From Streptococcus mitis (GTDB taxonomy: Bacteria > Bacillota > Bacilli > Lactobacillales > Streptococcaceae), in NCBI RefSeq assembly GCF_000722695.1, contig NZ_JPFU01000013.1, positions 682,001-746,000 on the forward strand: a stretch of 64,000 nt of DNA, read 5' to 3'. The notes beneath the pieces were generated by a model, which ran no database searches, was not told where the DNA came from, and saw only the letters and a program-made list of their open reading frames with translations. The position numbers and the translations under genes were made by a program. How positions within the stretch are numbered: position 1 is the stretch's first letter; the number at the start of each line of letters is the position of its first letter. Of the stretch, positions 27,467 to 36,397 are shown piece by piece.

Positions 27467-28198
27467 CTACATACTGAGGCCACCATCAATGGCAACCACT
27501 TGACCAGTTAGATAATCTTGGCCTGCTAAAAATACTGTCAAATCTGCAACCTGCTCTGCCTGACCAAATTCTTTCATAGGAATTTGCGCCAGCATGGCAT
27601 CTTTTACCTTGTCTGATAGAACAGCTGTCATATCGGACTCAATCATTCCAGGTGCAATAGCATTAACCCTGATATTGCGATTGGCCACTTCACGCGCCAC
27701 AGACTTGGTAAAACCAATCAGACCAGCCTTAGAAGCTGCATAGTTAGCTTGACCGATATTCCCCATCAAACCAACAACACTAGACATATTAATGATAGCA
27801 CCTTCTCTGGCTTTTATCATCGGTTTCAAGACTGATTGTGTCATGTTAAAGGCGCCAGTCAGGTTAACCTTGAGCACTTTTTCAAAATCTGCTTCTGTCA
27901 TCTTGAGCATCAGGGTGTCTTGGGTAATTCCTGCATTGTTGACCAAAACATCTACTGAACCCAGCTCTGCAATAGCTTGCTCAACCATACGCTTAGCGTC
28001 TGCAAAATCTGACACATCTCCTGAAATGGGAACTACCTTAACACCATAGTCTGCAAACTCGGCAAGCAAGTCCTCAGAGATTGCCCCACGACTGTTTAAG
28101 ACGATATTGGCTCCTGCTTGAGCAAATTTATGGGCAATGGCAAGACCAATACCACGACTAGAACCTGTAATAAAGATATTTTTATTTTTTAGTTGCAT
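27467..28198 (-). CDS. fabG: 3-oxoacyl-ACP reductase FabG
   Basis: 243 residues, a short-chain dehydrogenase that reduces 3-oxoacyl-ACP with NADPH. The cofactor loop is GSSRGIGLAIA; NNAG, then the catalytic Ser and the YAASK motif follow in order, with IRVNAIAPGMIESDM near the C-terminus. It lies 21 bp from fabF and 40 bp from fabD. Confidence 0.98.
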   Translation of the reverse strand: MQLKNKNIFITGSSRGIGLAIAHKFAQAGANIVLNSRGAISEDLLAEFADYGVKVVPISGDVSDFADAKRMVEQAIAELGSVDVLVNNAGITQDTLMLKMTEADFEKVLKVNLTGAFNMTQSVLKPMIKAREGAIINMSSVVGLMGNIGQANYAASKAGLIGFTKSVAREVANRNIRVNAIAPGMIESDMTAVLSDKVKDAMLAQIPMKEFGQAEQVADLTVFLAGQDYLTGQVVAIDGGLSM

Positions 28199-28238
28199 TC
28201 TTTTCTCCTGTTTCCTCTTGTATTTATGGGAGAAGGGA

Positions 28239-29162
28239 TTACTCGTTTTCTAGCAAGGCTTCCAAACTCGCCTGATCTTCAACATTGGCTAGTTTAGCCA
28301 TTTTATCAATTTTTTTGACAAAGCCTGACAAGACTTTCCCCGGTCCAATCTCGATAAAGTTGGTTACTCCTGCTTCTTGCATAACTGCAATGCTTTCATA
28401 GAAACGAACTGGTTCCTTGACCTGACGCGTCAAGAGTTGAGCTATATCTTCTTTTTGCATGACAGCAGCTTCTGTATTACCAACTAGGGGACAAGTAAAA
28501 TCTGAAAAACTTACCTGAACTAGAGTTTCAGCTAGTTTCTGGCTAGCAGGCTCAAGGAGAGCGGTATGAAAGGGACCTGACACCTTGAGAGGAATCAAGC
28601 GTTTGGCACCTGCTTCTTGCAAGAGTTCAACAGCTCGGTCAACTGCAACTACTTCTCCACCAATCACGATTTGTGCAGGTGTATTATAGTTGGCTGGGGT
28701 AACTACGCCAAGTTCAGAAGCTTTTCGACAGGCTTCTTCAATGACCTCTACTGGCGTATTGAGAACAGCCACCATCTTGCCAGAGCCAGCAGGAGCTGCT
28801 TCTTCCATATAGGCTCCACGCTTAGCTACCAAGGCTACCGCATCTTCAAAATCCAAGGCTCCACTGGCCACCAAGGCAGAATATTCTCCGAGGGACAAAC
28901 CAGCAACCATATCAGGCTGATAGCCCTTTTCTTGCAATAAACGATAGATAGCAACTGAAGTTGCTAAAATAGCTGGTTGCGTATAGCGGGTCTGATTAAG
29001 TTTTTCGTCTTCCATATCGATGAGATGACGCAAATCATAACCGAGTACCTGACTCGCTTGATCAATTGTTTCTTGGACAATAGGGTACTGATCATAGAGT
29101 TCTCGTCCCATACCTAGATACTGGGCACCCTGACCAGCAAATAAAAAGGCTGTTTTAGTCAT
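28239..29162 (-). CDS. fabD: Malonyl-CoA:ACP transacylase
   Basis: 307 residues. It moves the malonyl group from CoA to acyl carrier protein. The oxyanion motif GQGAQ (residues 10-14), the nucleophile Ser90 in GLSLGEYSA and the catalytic His in SGPFHTALL are all present. It overlaps the end of fabK by 8 bp. Confidence 0.97.
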   Translation of the reverse strand: MTKTAFLFAGQGAQYLGMGRELYDQYPIVQETIDQASQVLGYDLRHLIDMEDEKLNQTRYTQPAILATSVAIYRLLQEKGYQPDMVAGLSLGEYSALVASGALDFEDAVALVAKRGAYMEEAAPAGSGKMVAVLNTPVEVIEEACRKASELGVVTPANYNTPAQIVIGGEVVAVDRAVELLQEAGAKRLIPLKVSGPFHTALLEPASQKLAETLVQVSFSDFTCPLVGNTEAAVMQKEDIAQLLTRQVKEPVRFYESIAVMQEAGVTNFIEIGPGKVLSGFVKKIDKMAKLANVEDQASLEALLENE

Positions 29163-30129
29163 TTCTTACAACTCCTGCCCAACGAGAGGCTTCTTCTTGA
29201 ATTTTCTTAGCTGCTCCGTAGTACAAATCTTTTAGGATTTCTTCAACGGTTTCTTCTTTGGAAACAAGGCCTGCAATTTGACCTGCCATGACAGATCCAC
29301 CATCCACATCTCCGTGAACAACCGCTTTGGCTAGAGCACCCGCTCCCATTTGTTCAAAAATTTCCAAATCTGGATTTTCTTGTTTAAAGGCATCTTTTTC
29401 AGCTTGTTCAAAATCACGAGTCAACTGATTTTTAATCGCACGAACAGCATGTCCAAAGTGTTGAGCTGAAATCGTAGTATCAATATCTCTAGCTTTTAAA
29501 ATTTTCGCCTTATAATTTGGATGAGCATTAGACTCTTTTGCAACGACAAAACGAGTTCCAACCTGAACAGCCTCTGCCCCTAGCATAAAGCCAGCCGCAG
29601 CACCTTCACCATCCGCAATCCCTCCTGCAGCAATAACAGGAATAGATACAGCAGCAGCAACCTGACGCACCAAGGTCATGGTTGTTAATTTCCCAATATG
29701 TCCCCCAGCTTCCATTCCTTCTGCAATAACAGCGTCCGCACCGATTTTTTCCATGCGTTTAGCTAGGGCAACACTTGGCACAACAGGAATAACTGTTATA
29801 CCAGCAGCATGAAATCGTTCCATGTATTTGCTTGGATTTCCTGCTCCTGTTGTCACTACCTTAACACCTTCCTCGATAACGAGGTCTACAATATCTTCCA
29901 CAAAGGGAGACAAGAGCATGATGTTGACACCGAAGGGTTTATCAGTCAATGATTTGATTTTATCAATATTTGCCTTGACAACTTCTTTAGGGGCATTTCC
30001 CCCACCGATAATCCCTAGTCCTCCAGCCTTGGAAACAGCCCCTGCCAAATCACCATCAGCAACCCAGGCCATCCCTCCTTGGAAAATAGGATAATCAATG
30101 TTCAATAATTCTGTAATACGCGTTTTCAT
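29155..30129 (-). CDS. fabK: Enoyl-ACP reductase II (FMN-dependent)
   Basis: 324 residues. It is the flavin enzyme that replaces triclosan-sensitive FabI in streptococci and reduces enoyl-ACP at the end of each cycle. It has a TIM-barrel fold of the nitronate monooxygenase family, with PIFQGGMAWVADG at the N-terminus, VIAEGMEAGGHIG and the FMN-binding GGIADGEGAAAGFMLGAEAV. A FabT-like operator and a BOX element lie upstream, which suggests a second promoter inside the cluster. Confidence 0.97.
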   Translation of the reverse strand: MKTRITELLNIDYPIFQGGMAWVADGDLAGAVSKAGGLGIIGGGNAPKEVVKANIDKIKSLTDKPFGVNIMLLSPFVEDIVDLVIEEGVKVVTTGAGNPSKYMERFHAAGITVIPVVPSVALAKRMEKIGADAVIAEGMEAGGHIGKLTTMTLVRQVAAAVSIPVIAAGGIADGEGAAAGFMLGAEAVQVGTRFVVAKESNAHPNYKAKILKARDIDTTISAQHFGHAVRAIKNQLTRDFEQAEKDAFKQENPDLEIFEQMGAGALAKAVVHGDVDGGSVMAGQIAGLVSKEETVEEILKDLYYGAAKKIQEEASRWAGVVRND

Positions 30130-30175
30130 AGTGCCTCCATCGTTTCTTGCTTACGTAATAGTTCGATATCGTCAT

Positions 30176-30192
30176 AATTTGAAAATCAAACT
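30176..30192 (-). promoter_or_regulatory. FabT-like operator upstream of fabK
   Basis: AGTTTGATTTTCAAATT on the minus strand, with a TTTGA-ttt-TCAAA core, closely matches the palindrome bound by the MarR-type repressor FabT in streptococci. It lies about 47-63 bp upstream of the fabK ATG, where a second promoter of the cluster would be expected. Confidence 0.75.
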
Positions 30193-30246
30193 ATTGCCTA
30201 AACAAGAGGGAGCGGGTTTCCCTACTCCTTCTATCTATATTCTGCT

Positions 30247-30354
30247 TATACTCTTCAAAAATCAAATTCAAACCACGTCAGCGTCACCTTGCCGTACTCA
30301 AGTACAGCCTGCGGCTAGCTTCCTAGTTTGCTCTTTGATTTTCATTGAGTATTA
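30247..30354 (+). repeat. BOX element (boxA-boxC type), abutting the acpP stop codon
   Basis: About 108 bp: TATACTCTTC at one end, the boxA core GTCAGCGTCACCTTGCCGTA in the middle and TTTTCATTGAGTATTA at the end, in the orientation opposite to the copy at 22152. The terminal TTA (30352-30354) is the acpP stop codon. It separates acpP from fabK and its promoter. Confidence 0.9.
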
Positions 30355-30576
30355 TTTTGTTTGCTCTTCAACGTAGGCAACCAAGTCACCAACTGTTTTC
30401 AAGTCATCTTCTGCTTCGATTTGGATATCAAAAGCATCTTCGATTTCTGAGATTACTTGGAACAAGTCCAATGAATCTGCGTCCAAGTCATCAAAAGTTG
30501 ATTCAAGTGTTACTTCTGATGCGTCTTTTCCAAGTTCTTCAACGATAATTTCTTGTACTTTTTCAAATACTGCCAT
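30352..30576 (-). CDS. acpP: Acyl carrier protein
   Basis: 74 residues, acidic. Ser35 in DADSLDLFQ carries the 4'-phosphopantetheine arm that holds growing acyl chains. The four-helix pattern ([14 protein letters not shown] ... [12 protein letters not shown]) is intact. It follows fabH by 58 bp. The stop codon lies at the BOX edge. Confidence 0.97.
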   Translation of the reverse strand: MAVFEKVQEIIVEELGKDASEVTLESTFDDLDADSLDLFQVISEIEDAFDIQIEAEDDLKTVGDLVAYVEEQTK

Positions 30577-30634
30577 GATAGGACTCCTTTAAAATAAATA
30601 GTTTTTTATAACAATGTGTTCACCACATGATTAC

Positions 30635-31609
30635 CTAAATTGTAAGAATGAGCGTGCCCCAGGTCAAGCCTCCACCGAAGCCTGATAAAAGAACAGTCTG
30701 GCTACCATTTAAATGGATGAGACCTTGTTCTACACACTCTGAAAGTAAAATCGGGATACTTGCTGCACTGGTATTGCCATATTCCATCATATTGGCTGGA
30801 AGTTTGTCTCGGTCGACACCGATTTTCCTAGCCATCTTATCCAAAATACGGTCATTAGCCTGATGAAGTAGCAGATAATCCAAGTCTGTCGCCTCTACAG
30901 GAGATTCTTCAATGGTCTGTTTGATAGACTTAGCTACATCTCGAATGGCAAAATCAAAGACTGCGCGTCCATCCATCTTCAAAAATGAATCTGCGCTTTC
31001 TTGATCTGAAAATGGAGAATGTAGGCCTGAATGTCCATAGGTCAGACACTCGCTGCGACTTCCATCGCTATTGAGACTCTCAGCCAAGAAATGCTCTTGC
31101 TCGCTAGCTTCTAGCAAAACTCCGCCAGCACCATCTCCAAACAACACAGCTGTTGATCGATCCGACCAATCGACTGCCTTAGAGAGGGTTTCACTACCAA
31201 TCACCAAGCCTTTTTGAAAGCGACCAGAAGCGATAAACTTTTCAGCAGTTGACAAGGCAAATACAAATCCACTACAAGCAGCTGTTAGGTCAAAAGCAAA
31301 GGCCTTATTAGCACCAATATTAGCTTGGACTCGAGCAGCTGTAGAGGGCATCATCGAATCAGGAGTAATGGTAGCTAGGATGATAAAATCCAGCTCCTCT
31401 CCTGTGATTCCAGCTTTTGTCATCAGTTTCTTAGCAACTTCTGTAGCCAAATCACTAGTAGATTCTGTTCTTGAGATATGCCTTTGTCGTATTCCCGTTC
31501 GACTTGAAATCCACTCATCATTGGTATCCATAATCTGGGCCAAATCATGATTTGTAACCACCTGCTCTGGCACATAATGAGCAACCTGGCTTATTTTTGC
31601 AAAAGCCAT
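30635..31609 (-). CDS. fabH: 3-oxoacyl-ACP synthase III (FabH)
   Basis: 324 residues. It starts each fatty acid by joining acetyl-CoA to malonyl-ACP. The catalytic triad is visible: Cys112 in LTAACSGF, His in [10 protein letters not shown] and Asn in YGNTSAAS. Full length. It overlaps the last base of fabT and is the first biosynthetic gene after the regulator. Confidence 0.98.
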   Translation of the reverse strand: MAFAKISQVAHYVPEQVVTNHDLAQIMDTNDEWISSRTGIRQRHISRTESTSDLATEVAKKLMTKAGITGEELDFIILATITPDSMMPSTAARVQANIGANKAFAFDLTAACSGFVFALSTAEKFIASGRFQKGLVIGSETLSKAVDWSDRSTAVLFGDGAGGVLLEASEQEHFLAESLNSDGSRSECLTYGHSGLHSPFSDQESADSFLKMDGRAVFDFAIRDVAKSIKQTIEESPVEATDLDYLLLHQANDRILDKMARKIGVDRDKLPANMMEYGNTSAASIPILLSECVEQGLIHLNGSQTVLLSGFGGGLTWGTLILTI

Positions 31610-32043
31610 TATCTCAAATCCTCCAAAAATTGATAAAGATTGGTCAAACCTTTGCTCATAACCTCAATTTCTTGTTTACTCATACCATCGATGATTTTTT
31701 CAACCATGGCCTTGTGGAAGCGTTTATGTAGTCTATGAACCAAGCGACCTTTCTTTGTCAAATGCAGATGCACCACACGTCGATCATGTTCTGAACGAAT
31801 GCGTTCAATATAACCCTTGCGTTCGAGATTATTCAAACTAGTCGTAACTGTCCCAAGAGTCACCATCAACTCTTTTGACACTTGACTTGGTGTCACGTCT
31901 GGGAATTTCCCAATCACATCAATCGTATGCATTTCTTTGATGGAGATATCCTTGAAACGACTACCTCTCAAGCTAACTTCCTCAATGACGAGGACATTGT
32001 TAAATATAGATGTTAAATATTCATTAATTCGTTGGTAGTCCAA
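31609..32043 (-). CDS. fabT: MarR-family repressor of fatty-acid synthesis (FabT)
   Basis: 144 residues with a winged helix-turn-helix. The recognition region is [29 protein letters not shown] and the wing is [17 protein letters not shown]. In streptococci FabT binds DNA more strongly with long-chain acyl-ACP and shuts down the fab cluster when exogenous fatty acids are available, while fabM escapes. It heads the biosynthetic operon, its start lying about 95 bp from fabM. Confidence 0.93.
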   Translation of the reverse strand: MDYQRINEYLTSIFNNVLVIEEVSLRGSRFKDISIKEMHTIDVIGKFPDVTPSQVSKELMVTLGTVTTSLNNLERKGYIERIRSEHDRRVVHLHLTKKGRLVHRLHKRFHKAMVEKIIDGMSKQEIEVMSKGLTNLYQFLEDLR

Positions 32044-32071
32044 TCCTTCTTTCCCTCCTTCTCAAAAAAAC

Positions 32072-32128
32072 TTTTACAATCAAAACATTTGACAAAAGAA
32101 TTATATCAAACTTCAAAGAATGACGCAA
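32072..32128 (-). promoter_or_regulatory. fabT promoter with FabT-like half sites
   Basis: TTGCGT (32123-32128), a 17-bp spacer and TATAAT (32100-32105) on the minus strand. Just downstream TTTGATTGTAAAA (complement at 32072-32084) and TCAAATGTTTTGA (complement at 32080-32092) resemble FabT sites, consistent with autoregulation. Confidence 0.6.
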
Positions 32129-32136
32129 GTATTTTT

Positions 32137-32922
32137 TTATTTTCCTATAAATTTAGGTCTTCTTCTCTCCGAATGAGCCCGAACTCCCTCTTTAAAATCC
32201 TCTGTTTTAGCTAGTGATTCCTGTAGATGCAGTTCTAAAACAGCATAATCTTGCCAATCTTTAAATTGGCTCTCCCAAACCAACTTCTTGATGGCTGCAT
32301 AGGAATTAGCTGAGCCGCGTCTTAATTTTTTAAGAAGCTGTTCTCTCGTCTTTTCAAGTTTATCAGCTTCACAGACGCGGTAAACAAGCCCCCACTCCAG
32401 AGCTTTTTCTGCTGTCAAAGCCTCTCCTGTCATAGCTAATTGAGCAGCACGCGTCACACCGATACTGCGGCTCAAGAGATGAATTCCTCCTGCATCTGGA
32501 GCCAAACCAACTCCAACAAAGGCTTGGATAAATTTAGCCTTATCGGTCGCTAAACAGAAATCTACGGCAACAGCCATATTAGCTGCAGCACCTGCAACAG
32601 CCCCATCAACCTCCATCAAAACAGGCTTTGCAATTTGCTTGATTTTATAAGAAATAGCATTGACTAGTTCTGCGATTTTCGTTAATGATGGAATATCATC
32701 CTCATCCACTGCTCGCTTCATCTCTACTAGATCTCCTCCAACTGAAAAGACTTTGCCGTTGGCATTGATTATAATAAAATGCACAGCTGGATCCTCTTCC
32801 GCCAGAGTCAAGGCTTCTAAAATTTCCTCACACATGGGAATATGGAAACCATTCGCAACCTCAGGACGGTTCAATGTAATGATTGCCAAATCCTCTTCAA
32901 GCTGATAAATAATATGTTCCAT
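32137..32922 (-). CDS. fabM: trans-2-decenoyl-ACP isomerase (FabM)
   Basis: 261 residues, crotonase superfamily. In streptococci FabM isomerises trans-2- to cis-3-decenoyl-ACP and so starts unsaturated fatty acid synthesis in place of FabA. Family features are [16 protein letters not shown], the oxyanion-hole segments [11 protein letters not shown] and [13 protein letters not shown], and [14 protein letters not shown]. Its position upstream of fabT at the head of the cluster supports FabM over an enoyl-CoA hydratase of degradation. It has its own promoter at 32972-33000. Confidence 0.93.
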   Translation of the reverse strand: MEHIIYQLEEDLAIITLNRPEVANGFHIPMCEEILEALTLAEEDPAVHFIIINANGKVFSVGGDLVEMKRAVDEDDIPSLTKIAELVNAISYKIKQIAKPVLMEVDGAVAGAAANMAVAVDFCLATDKAKFIQAFVGVGLAPDAGGIHLLSRSIGVTRAAQLAMTGEALTAEKALEWGLVYRVCEADKLEKTREQLLKKLRRGSANSYAAIKKLVWESQFKDWQDYAVLELHLQESLAKTEDFKEGVRAHSERRRPKFIGK

Positions 32923-32960
32923 CTGGACTCCTTTTTATTTTTATAAGCAAGTTAAATCAT

Positions 32961-33000
32961 TTTATTATCAAAGTATATCTTTTTTACTCTTAAAAAGCAA
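32961..33000 (-). promoter_or_regulatory. fabM promoter with FabT-like box
   Basis: Minus-strand TTGCTT (32995-33000), a 17-bp spacer and TATACT (32972-32977). The adjoining TTTGATAATAAA (complement of 32961-32972) resembles a FabT box with one mismatch at the start site. Confidence 0.55.
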
Positions 33001-33075
33001 GAATAAGAATGTAATAAGTGTCTCAGCCGATTTTAGATTCCTTATCTTTCCCTGTAAAATAGCTTATTTTCTTCA

Positions 33076-33104
33076 TTGAAAAAAGCCTTTCTTTCTGCTA
33101 TAAT
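33076..33104 (+). promoter_or_regulatory. Promoter of the aspartokinase gene
   Basis: TTGAAA (33076-33081), a 17-bp spacer and TATAAT (33099-33104), 29 bp upstream of the ATG with TTTAGGAG as ribosome site. Confidence 0.75.
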
Positions 33105-33133
33105 CGTATAAAATACTTACTTTAGGAGTTCTT

Positions 33134-34498
33134 ATGAAAGTTGTTAAATTTGGAGGTAGCTCTCTTGCCTCTGCTAGTCAATTAGAAAAAGTTTTAAACA
33201 TCGTCAAAAGCGATTCAGAGCGTCGTTTTGTCGTCGTTTCTGCGCCTGGTAAACGCAATGCTGAAGATACTAAGGTTACGGATGCCTTGATTAAATACTA
33301 TCGCGACTATGTTGCTGGTAACGATATTAGCAAGAGTCAAAACTGGATTATCGACCGCTATGCTGCTATGGTTAGTGAACTAGGTCTTAAACCAGCTGTG
33401 CTAGAAAAAATTTCAAAAAGCATTCGCGCCTTGGCCACTCTTCCTATTGAAGAAAATGAATTTCTCTACGATACTTTCCTAGCAGCTGGTGAAAATAACA
33501 ATGCTAAATTGATTGCTGCCTATTTTAATCAAAATGGGATTGATGCACGCTATGTGCACCCTAGAGAAGCTGGGATTGTGGTCACAAGTGAGCCTGGTCA
33601 CGCTCGCATCATTCCATCAAGTTATGACAAGATTGAAGAATTGACAAACTCAAATGAAGTCCTTGTCATCCCTGGCTTCTTTGGTGTTACTAAGGAAAAT
33701 CAAATCTGTACCTTCTCTCGTGGAGGCTCAGACATTACAGGTTCTATCATTGCTGCAGGTGTAAAAGCTGATCTCTATGAAAACTTTACGGATGTTGATG
33801 GTATCTTTGCAGCTCACCCAGGTATTATTCACCAACCACACTCGATCCCTGAGTTAACCTACCGTGAAATGCGTGAATTGGCCTATGCAGGATTCTCAGT
33901 TCTTCATGACGAAGCCCTTCTTCCTGCCTACCGCGGAAAAATCCCCCTTGTTATTAAAAATACCAACAATCCTGACCATCCAGGTACTCGTATCGTCCTA
34001 AAACACAGTAGTGATGAATTCCCAGTTGTGGGGATTGCTGGTGATTCTGGCTTTGTCAGCATCAACATGTCTAAATACCTCATGAACCGTGAGGTGGGAT
34101 TTGGTCGCAAGGTTCTTCAAATCCTTGAAGATCTCAACATCGGTTGGGAACATATGCCAACAGGTATCGACGATCTTTCAATTATTCTTCGTTCTCGCGA
34201 ACTAACTCCTATCAAGGAAGAAGAAATCCTGCGTCAATTGGTTCAAAAGGCTGAAGTAGACCATGCAGAAATCGAACACGACCTTTCAATCATTATGATT
34301 GTTGGAGAAAAGATGAAAAGTCACATTGGAGTAACTGCTACTGCTACACGCGCTCTATCTGAAAACAAGATCAATATCCAGATGATGTCTCAAGGTTCTA
34401 GTGAAGTTTCTATCATGTTCGTTGTCAATAAAGACCAAGAGAAAGCAGCAATCAAAGCCCTCTACAATGCCTTTTTCGGCGAAAGTAAGGAAGACTAA
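33134..34498 (+). CDS. lysC: Aspartate kinase
   Basis: 454 residues. It phosphorylates aspartate, the first step to lysine, threonine and methionine. Features are KFGGSSLA at the N-terminus, FSRGGSDITGSIIAAGVKADLYENFTDVDGI in the kinase core, and two C-terminal ACT regions (IAGDSGFVSINMSKY; IMIVGEKMKSHIGVTATA). The length matches the ~450-residue monofunctional enzyme of streptococci. The symbol is conventional; some annotations call it thrA or yclM. It is followed by a DUF956 gene 2 bp later. Confidence 0.95.
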   Translation: MKVVKFGGSSLASASQLEKVLNIVKSDSERRFVVVSAPGKRNAEDTKVTDALIKYYRDYVAGNDISKSQNWIIDRYAAMVSELGLKPAVLEKISKSIRALATLPIEENEFLYDTFLAAGENNNAKLIAAYFNQNGIDARYVHPREAGIVVTSEPGHARIIPSSYDKIEELTNSNEVLVIPGFFGVTKENQICTFSRGGSDITGSIIAAGVKADLYENFTDVDGIFAAHPGIIHQPHSIPELTYREMRELAYAGFSVLHDEALLPAYRGKIPLVIKNTNNPDHPGTRIVLKHSSDEFPVVGIAGDSGFVSINMSKYLMNREVGFGRKVLQILEDLNIGWEHMPTGIDDLSIILRSRELTPIKEEEILRQLVQKAEVDHAEIEHDLSIIMIVGEKMKSHIGVTATATRALSENKINIQMMSQGSSEVSIMFVVNKDQEKAAIKALYNAFFGESKED

Positions 34499-34500
34499 TC

Positions 34501-34872
34501 ATGGCTCAATCACTTAACAAAACAGTGCTCCTCAATACGACAGGCACTTCCTATCTCTCTATAGCTGGGAAAGTTGGGAAATTCCTGGTCGGAGATCAGG
34601 CTTTAGAATTTTATCCAGATGTCAATGTCGAACAATTTATCCAGATTCCTTGGAGCCATATCAACCAGATTGGAGCCAATGTCACTGGTCGCAAAATCAG
34701 TCGCCACTTCGAAGTCTTTACAGACAGAGGAAAATTCCTCTTTGCATCAAAAGACTCAGGTGCCATTCTCAAAATTGCTCGCGAAAAACTGGGTAATGAT
34801 AAGGTCGTCAAGCTTCCTACCCTAATTCAGACCATTGGTCAAAAATTTAAAAATCTATTTGCAAAAAAGTAG
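34501..34872 (+). CDS. DUF956 (ManO-like) protein
   Basis: 123 residues without a signal or membrane segment. It matches my memory of the DUF956 family, named ManO where it accompanies mannose-type PTS genes: LNTTGTSYLSIAGKVGKFLVGDQALEFYPD near the start, then IQIPWSHINQIGANVTGRKISRHFEVFTD..KFLFASKD. No PTS genes are nearby; instead it follows aspartokinase by 2 bp, as in pneumococci. The C-terminus is basic. The function is not established. Confidence 0.8.
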   Translation: MAQSLNKTVLLNTTGTSYLSIAGKVGKFLVGDQALEFYPDVNVEQFIQIPWSHINQIGANVTGRKISRHFEVFTDRGKFLFASKDSGAILKIAREKLGNDKVVKLPTLIQTIGQKFKNLFAKK

Positions 34873-34883
34873 AAACTTTAGTA

Positions 34884-35072
34884 TAATCATAGCAACGGAT
34901 AAGTAGGTTATCTTCTTCTTTCAGAAAGTCTGCGGGTGCTGCGAGCAGATAGGAGGGATAGGTGAAATTCTACCGTTAGTAACAATTGCATACACAATCA
35001 AGTGCACATCTGTGAAGTTGGATGGAACCGTGGCCCTGCCACTCCAACGCTTTGTCAGGTGTGCTTTTTTCA
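34884..35072 (+). promoter_or_regulatory. Serine T-box leader of serS
   Basis: The leader holds a long stem I region (34884-34978). Its distal 3' side reads GTGAAAT-TCT-ACC, where TCT (34969-34971) followed by A fits a serine specifier codon. The conserved T-box TGGAACCGTGG is at 35023-35033. Next come competing stems (GTTGGA/TCCAAC, 35018-35048) and a CAGGTGTGCTTTTTT end at 35055-35070, which is the intrinsic terminator. Uncharged tRNA(Ser) would pair with both sites and allow serS transcription. Confidence 0.9.
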
Positions 35073-35085
35073 TAAAGGAGTTCTT

Positions 35086-36360
35086 ATGTTAGATATCAAA
35101 CGTATTCGTACAGACTTTGATGCTGTCGCAGAAAAATTGGCTACACGTGGTGTAGATGCTACTATCTTGAATGAGATGAAAGAAATCGATGCTAAACGTC
35201 GTGACATCTTGGTCAAGGTTGAAACTTTAAAAGCAGAACGTAACACAGTTTCTGCTGAGATTGCCCAAGCCAAACGCAACAAGGAAAATGCAGATGACAA
35301 GATTGCTGCCATGCAAAACCTATCTGCTGAAGTCAAAGCCTTGGATGCTGAATTGGCAGAAATCGATGCTAAATTGACAGAATTTACCACTACTCTCCCA
35401 AACATCCCAGCTGACAGTGTTCCTGTTGGGGCTGATGAAGATGACAATGTGGAAGTTCGCCGTTGGGGGACTCCACGCGAGTTTGACTTCGAACCAAAAG
35501 CTCACTGGGATCTTGGTGAAGACCTTGGTATCCTTGACTGGGAACGCGGCGGTAAGGTAACAGGCGCTCGCTTCCTCTTCTATAAAGGCCTCGGTGCTCG
35601 TTTGGAACGTGCTATCTACAACTTTATGTTGGATGAGCATGGTAAAGAAGGCTATACTGAAGTCATCACACCTTACATGGTTAACCACGATTCTATGTTT
35701 GGTACTGGTCAATATCCAAAATTCAAGGAAGACACTTTTGAACTCAGCGACAGCAATTACGTTCTCATTCCTACAGCTGAAGTTCCTCTGACAAACTACT
35801 ACCGTGATGAAATCCTTGACGGTAAAGATCTGCCGATTTACTTCACTGCTATGAGCCCATCATTCCGTTCTGAGGCTGGTTCTGCTGGTCGCGATACGCG
35901 TGGCTTGATTCGTTTGCACCAATTCCACAAGGTTGAAATGGTCAAATTTGCCAAACCAGAAGAATCTTACGAAGAATTGGAAAAAATGACAGCCAACGCT
36001 GAAAATATCCTTCAAAAGCTCAACCTTCCATACCGTGTCGTTGCGCTCTCTACAGGAGATATGGGCTTCTCAGCTGCTAAGACTTACGACTTGGAAGTAT
36101 GGATTCCAGCGCAAAACAATTACCGTGAAATCTCAAGCTGTTCAAACACAGAAGATTTCCAAGCCCGTCGTGCCCAAATCCGTTACCGTGATGAAGCTGA
36201 TGGCAAGGTGAAACTCCTCCACACCTTGAACGGTTCTGGACTTGCAGTTGGACGTACAGTTGCCGCTATTCTTGAAAACTACCAAAATGCAGATGGTTCT
36301 GTGACCATCCCAGAAGCACTTCGTCCATACATGGGTGGAGCTGAAGTTATCAAACCATAA
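35086..36360 (+). CDS. serS: Seryl-tRNA synthetase
   Basis: 424 residues from the ATG at 35086, preceded by AAAGGAG. An upstream in-frame ATG at 35002 would put the T-box terminator inside the gene and is rejected. It is a class II synthetase: an N-terminal antiparallel coiled-coil arm (about residues 30-105), motif 2 ([21 protein letters not shown]) and motif 3 ([19 protein letters not shown]). It charges tRNA(Ser). Regulated by the serine T-box directly upstream. Confidence 0.98.
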   Translation: MLDIKRIRTDFDAVAEKLATRGVDATILNEMKEIDAKRRDILVKVETLKAERNTVSAEIAQAKRNKENADDKIAAMQNLSAEVKALDAELAEIDAKLTEFTTTLPNIPADSVPVGADEDDNVEVRRWGTPREFDFEPKAHWDLGEDLGILDWERGGKVTGARFLFYKGLGARLERAIYNFMLDEHGKEGYTEVITPYMVNHDSMFGTGQYPKFKEDTFELSDSNYVLIPTAEVPLTNYYRDEILDGKDLPIYFTAMSPSFRSEAGSAGRDTRGLIRLHQFHKVEMVKFAKPEESYEELEKMTANAENILQKLNLPYRVVALSTGDMGFSAAKTYDLEVWIPAQNNYREISSCSNTEDFQARRAQIRYRDEADGKVKLLHTLNGSGLAVGRTVAAILENYQNADGSVTIPEALRPYMGGAEVIKP

Positions 36361-36365
36361 AAAAT

Positions 36366-36397
36366 AAGGTTTAGCTATTCCTAGCTAGACCTTTTTT
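36366..36397 (+). terminator. serS terminator, overlapping the convergent gene's 3' end
   Basis: AAGGTTTAGCTA-ttc-TAGCTAGACCTTTTTT forms a stem of about 11 bp with T run. The right arm includes the last codons and stop (36385-36387) of the convergent transporter gene. Confidence 0.8.

Noticed and set aside
34501..35085. Long serS start at 35002
   Set aside because: That start would translate through the T-box and terminator; AAAGGAG precedes the ATG at 35086, which gives the normal family N-terminus MLDIKRIR.
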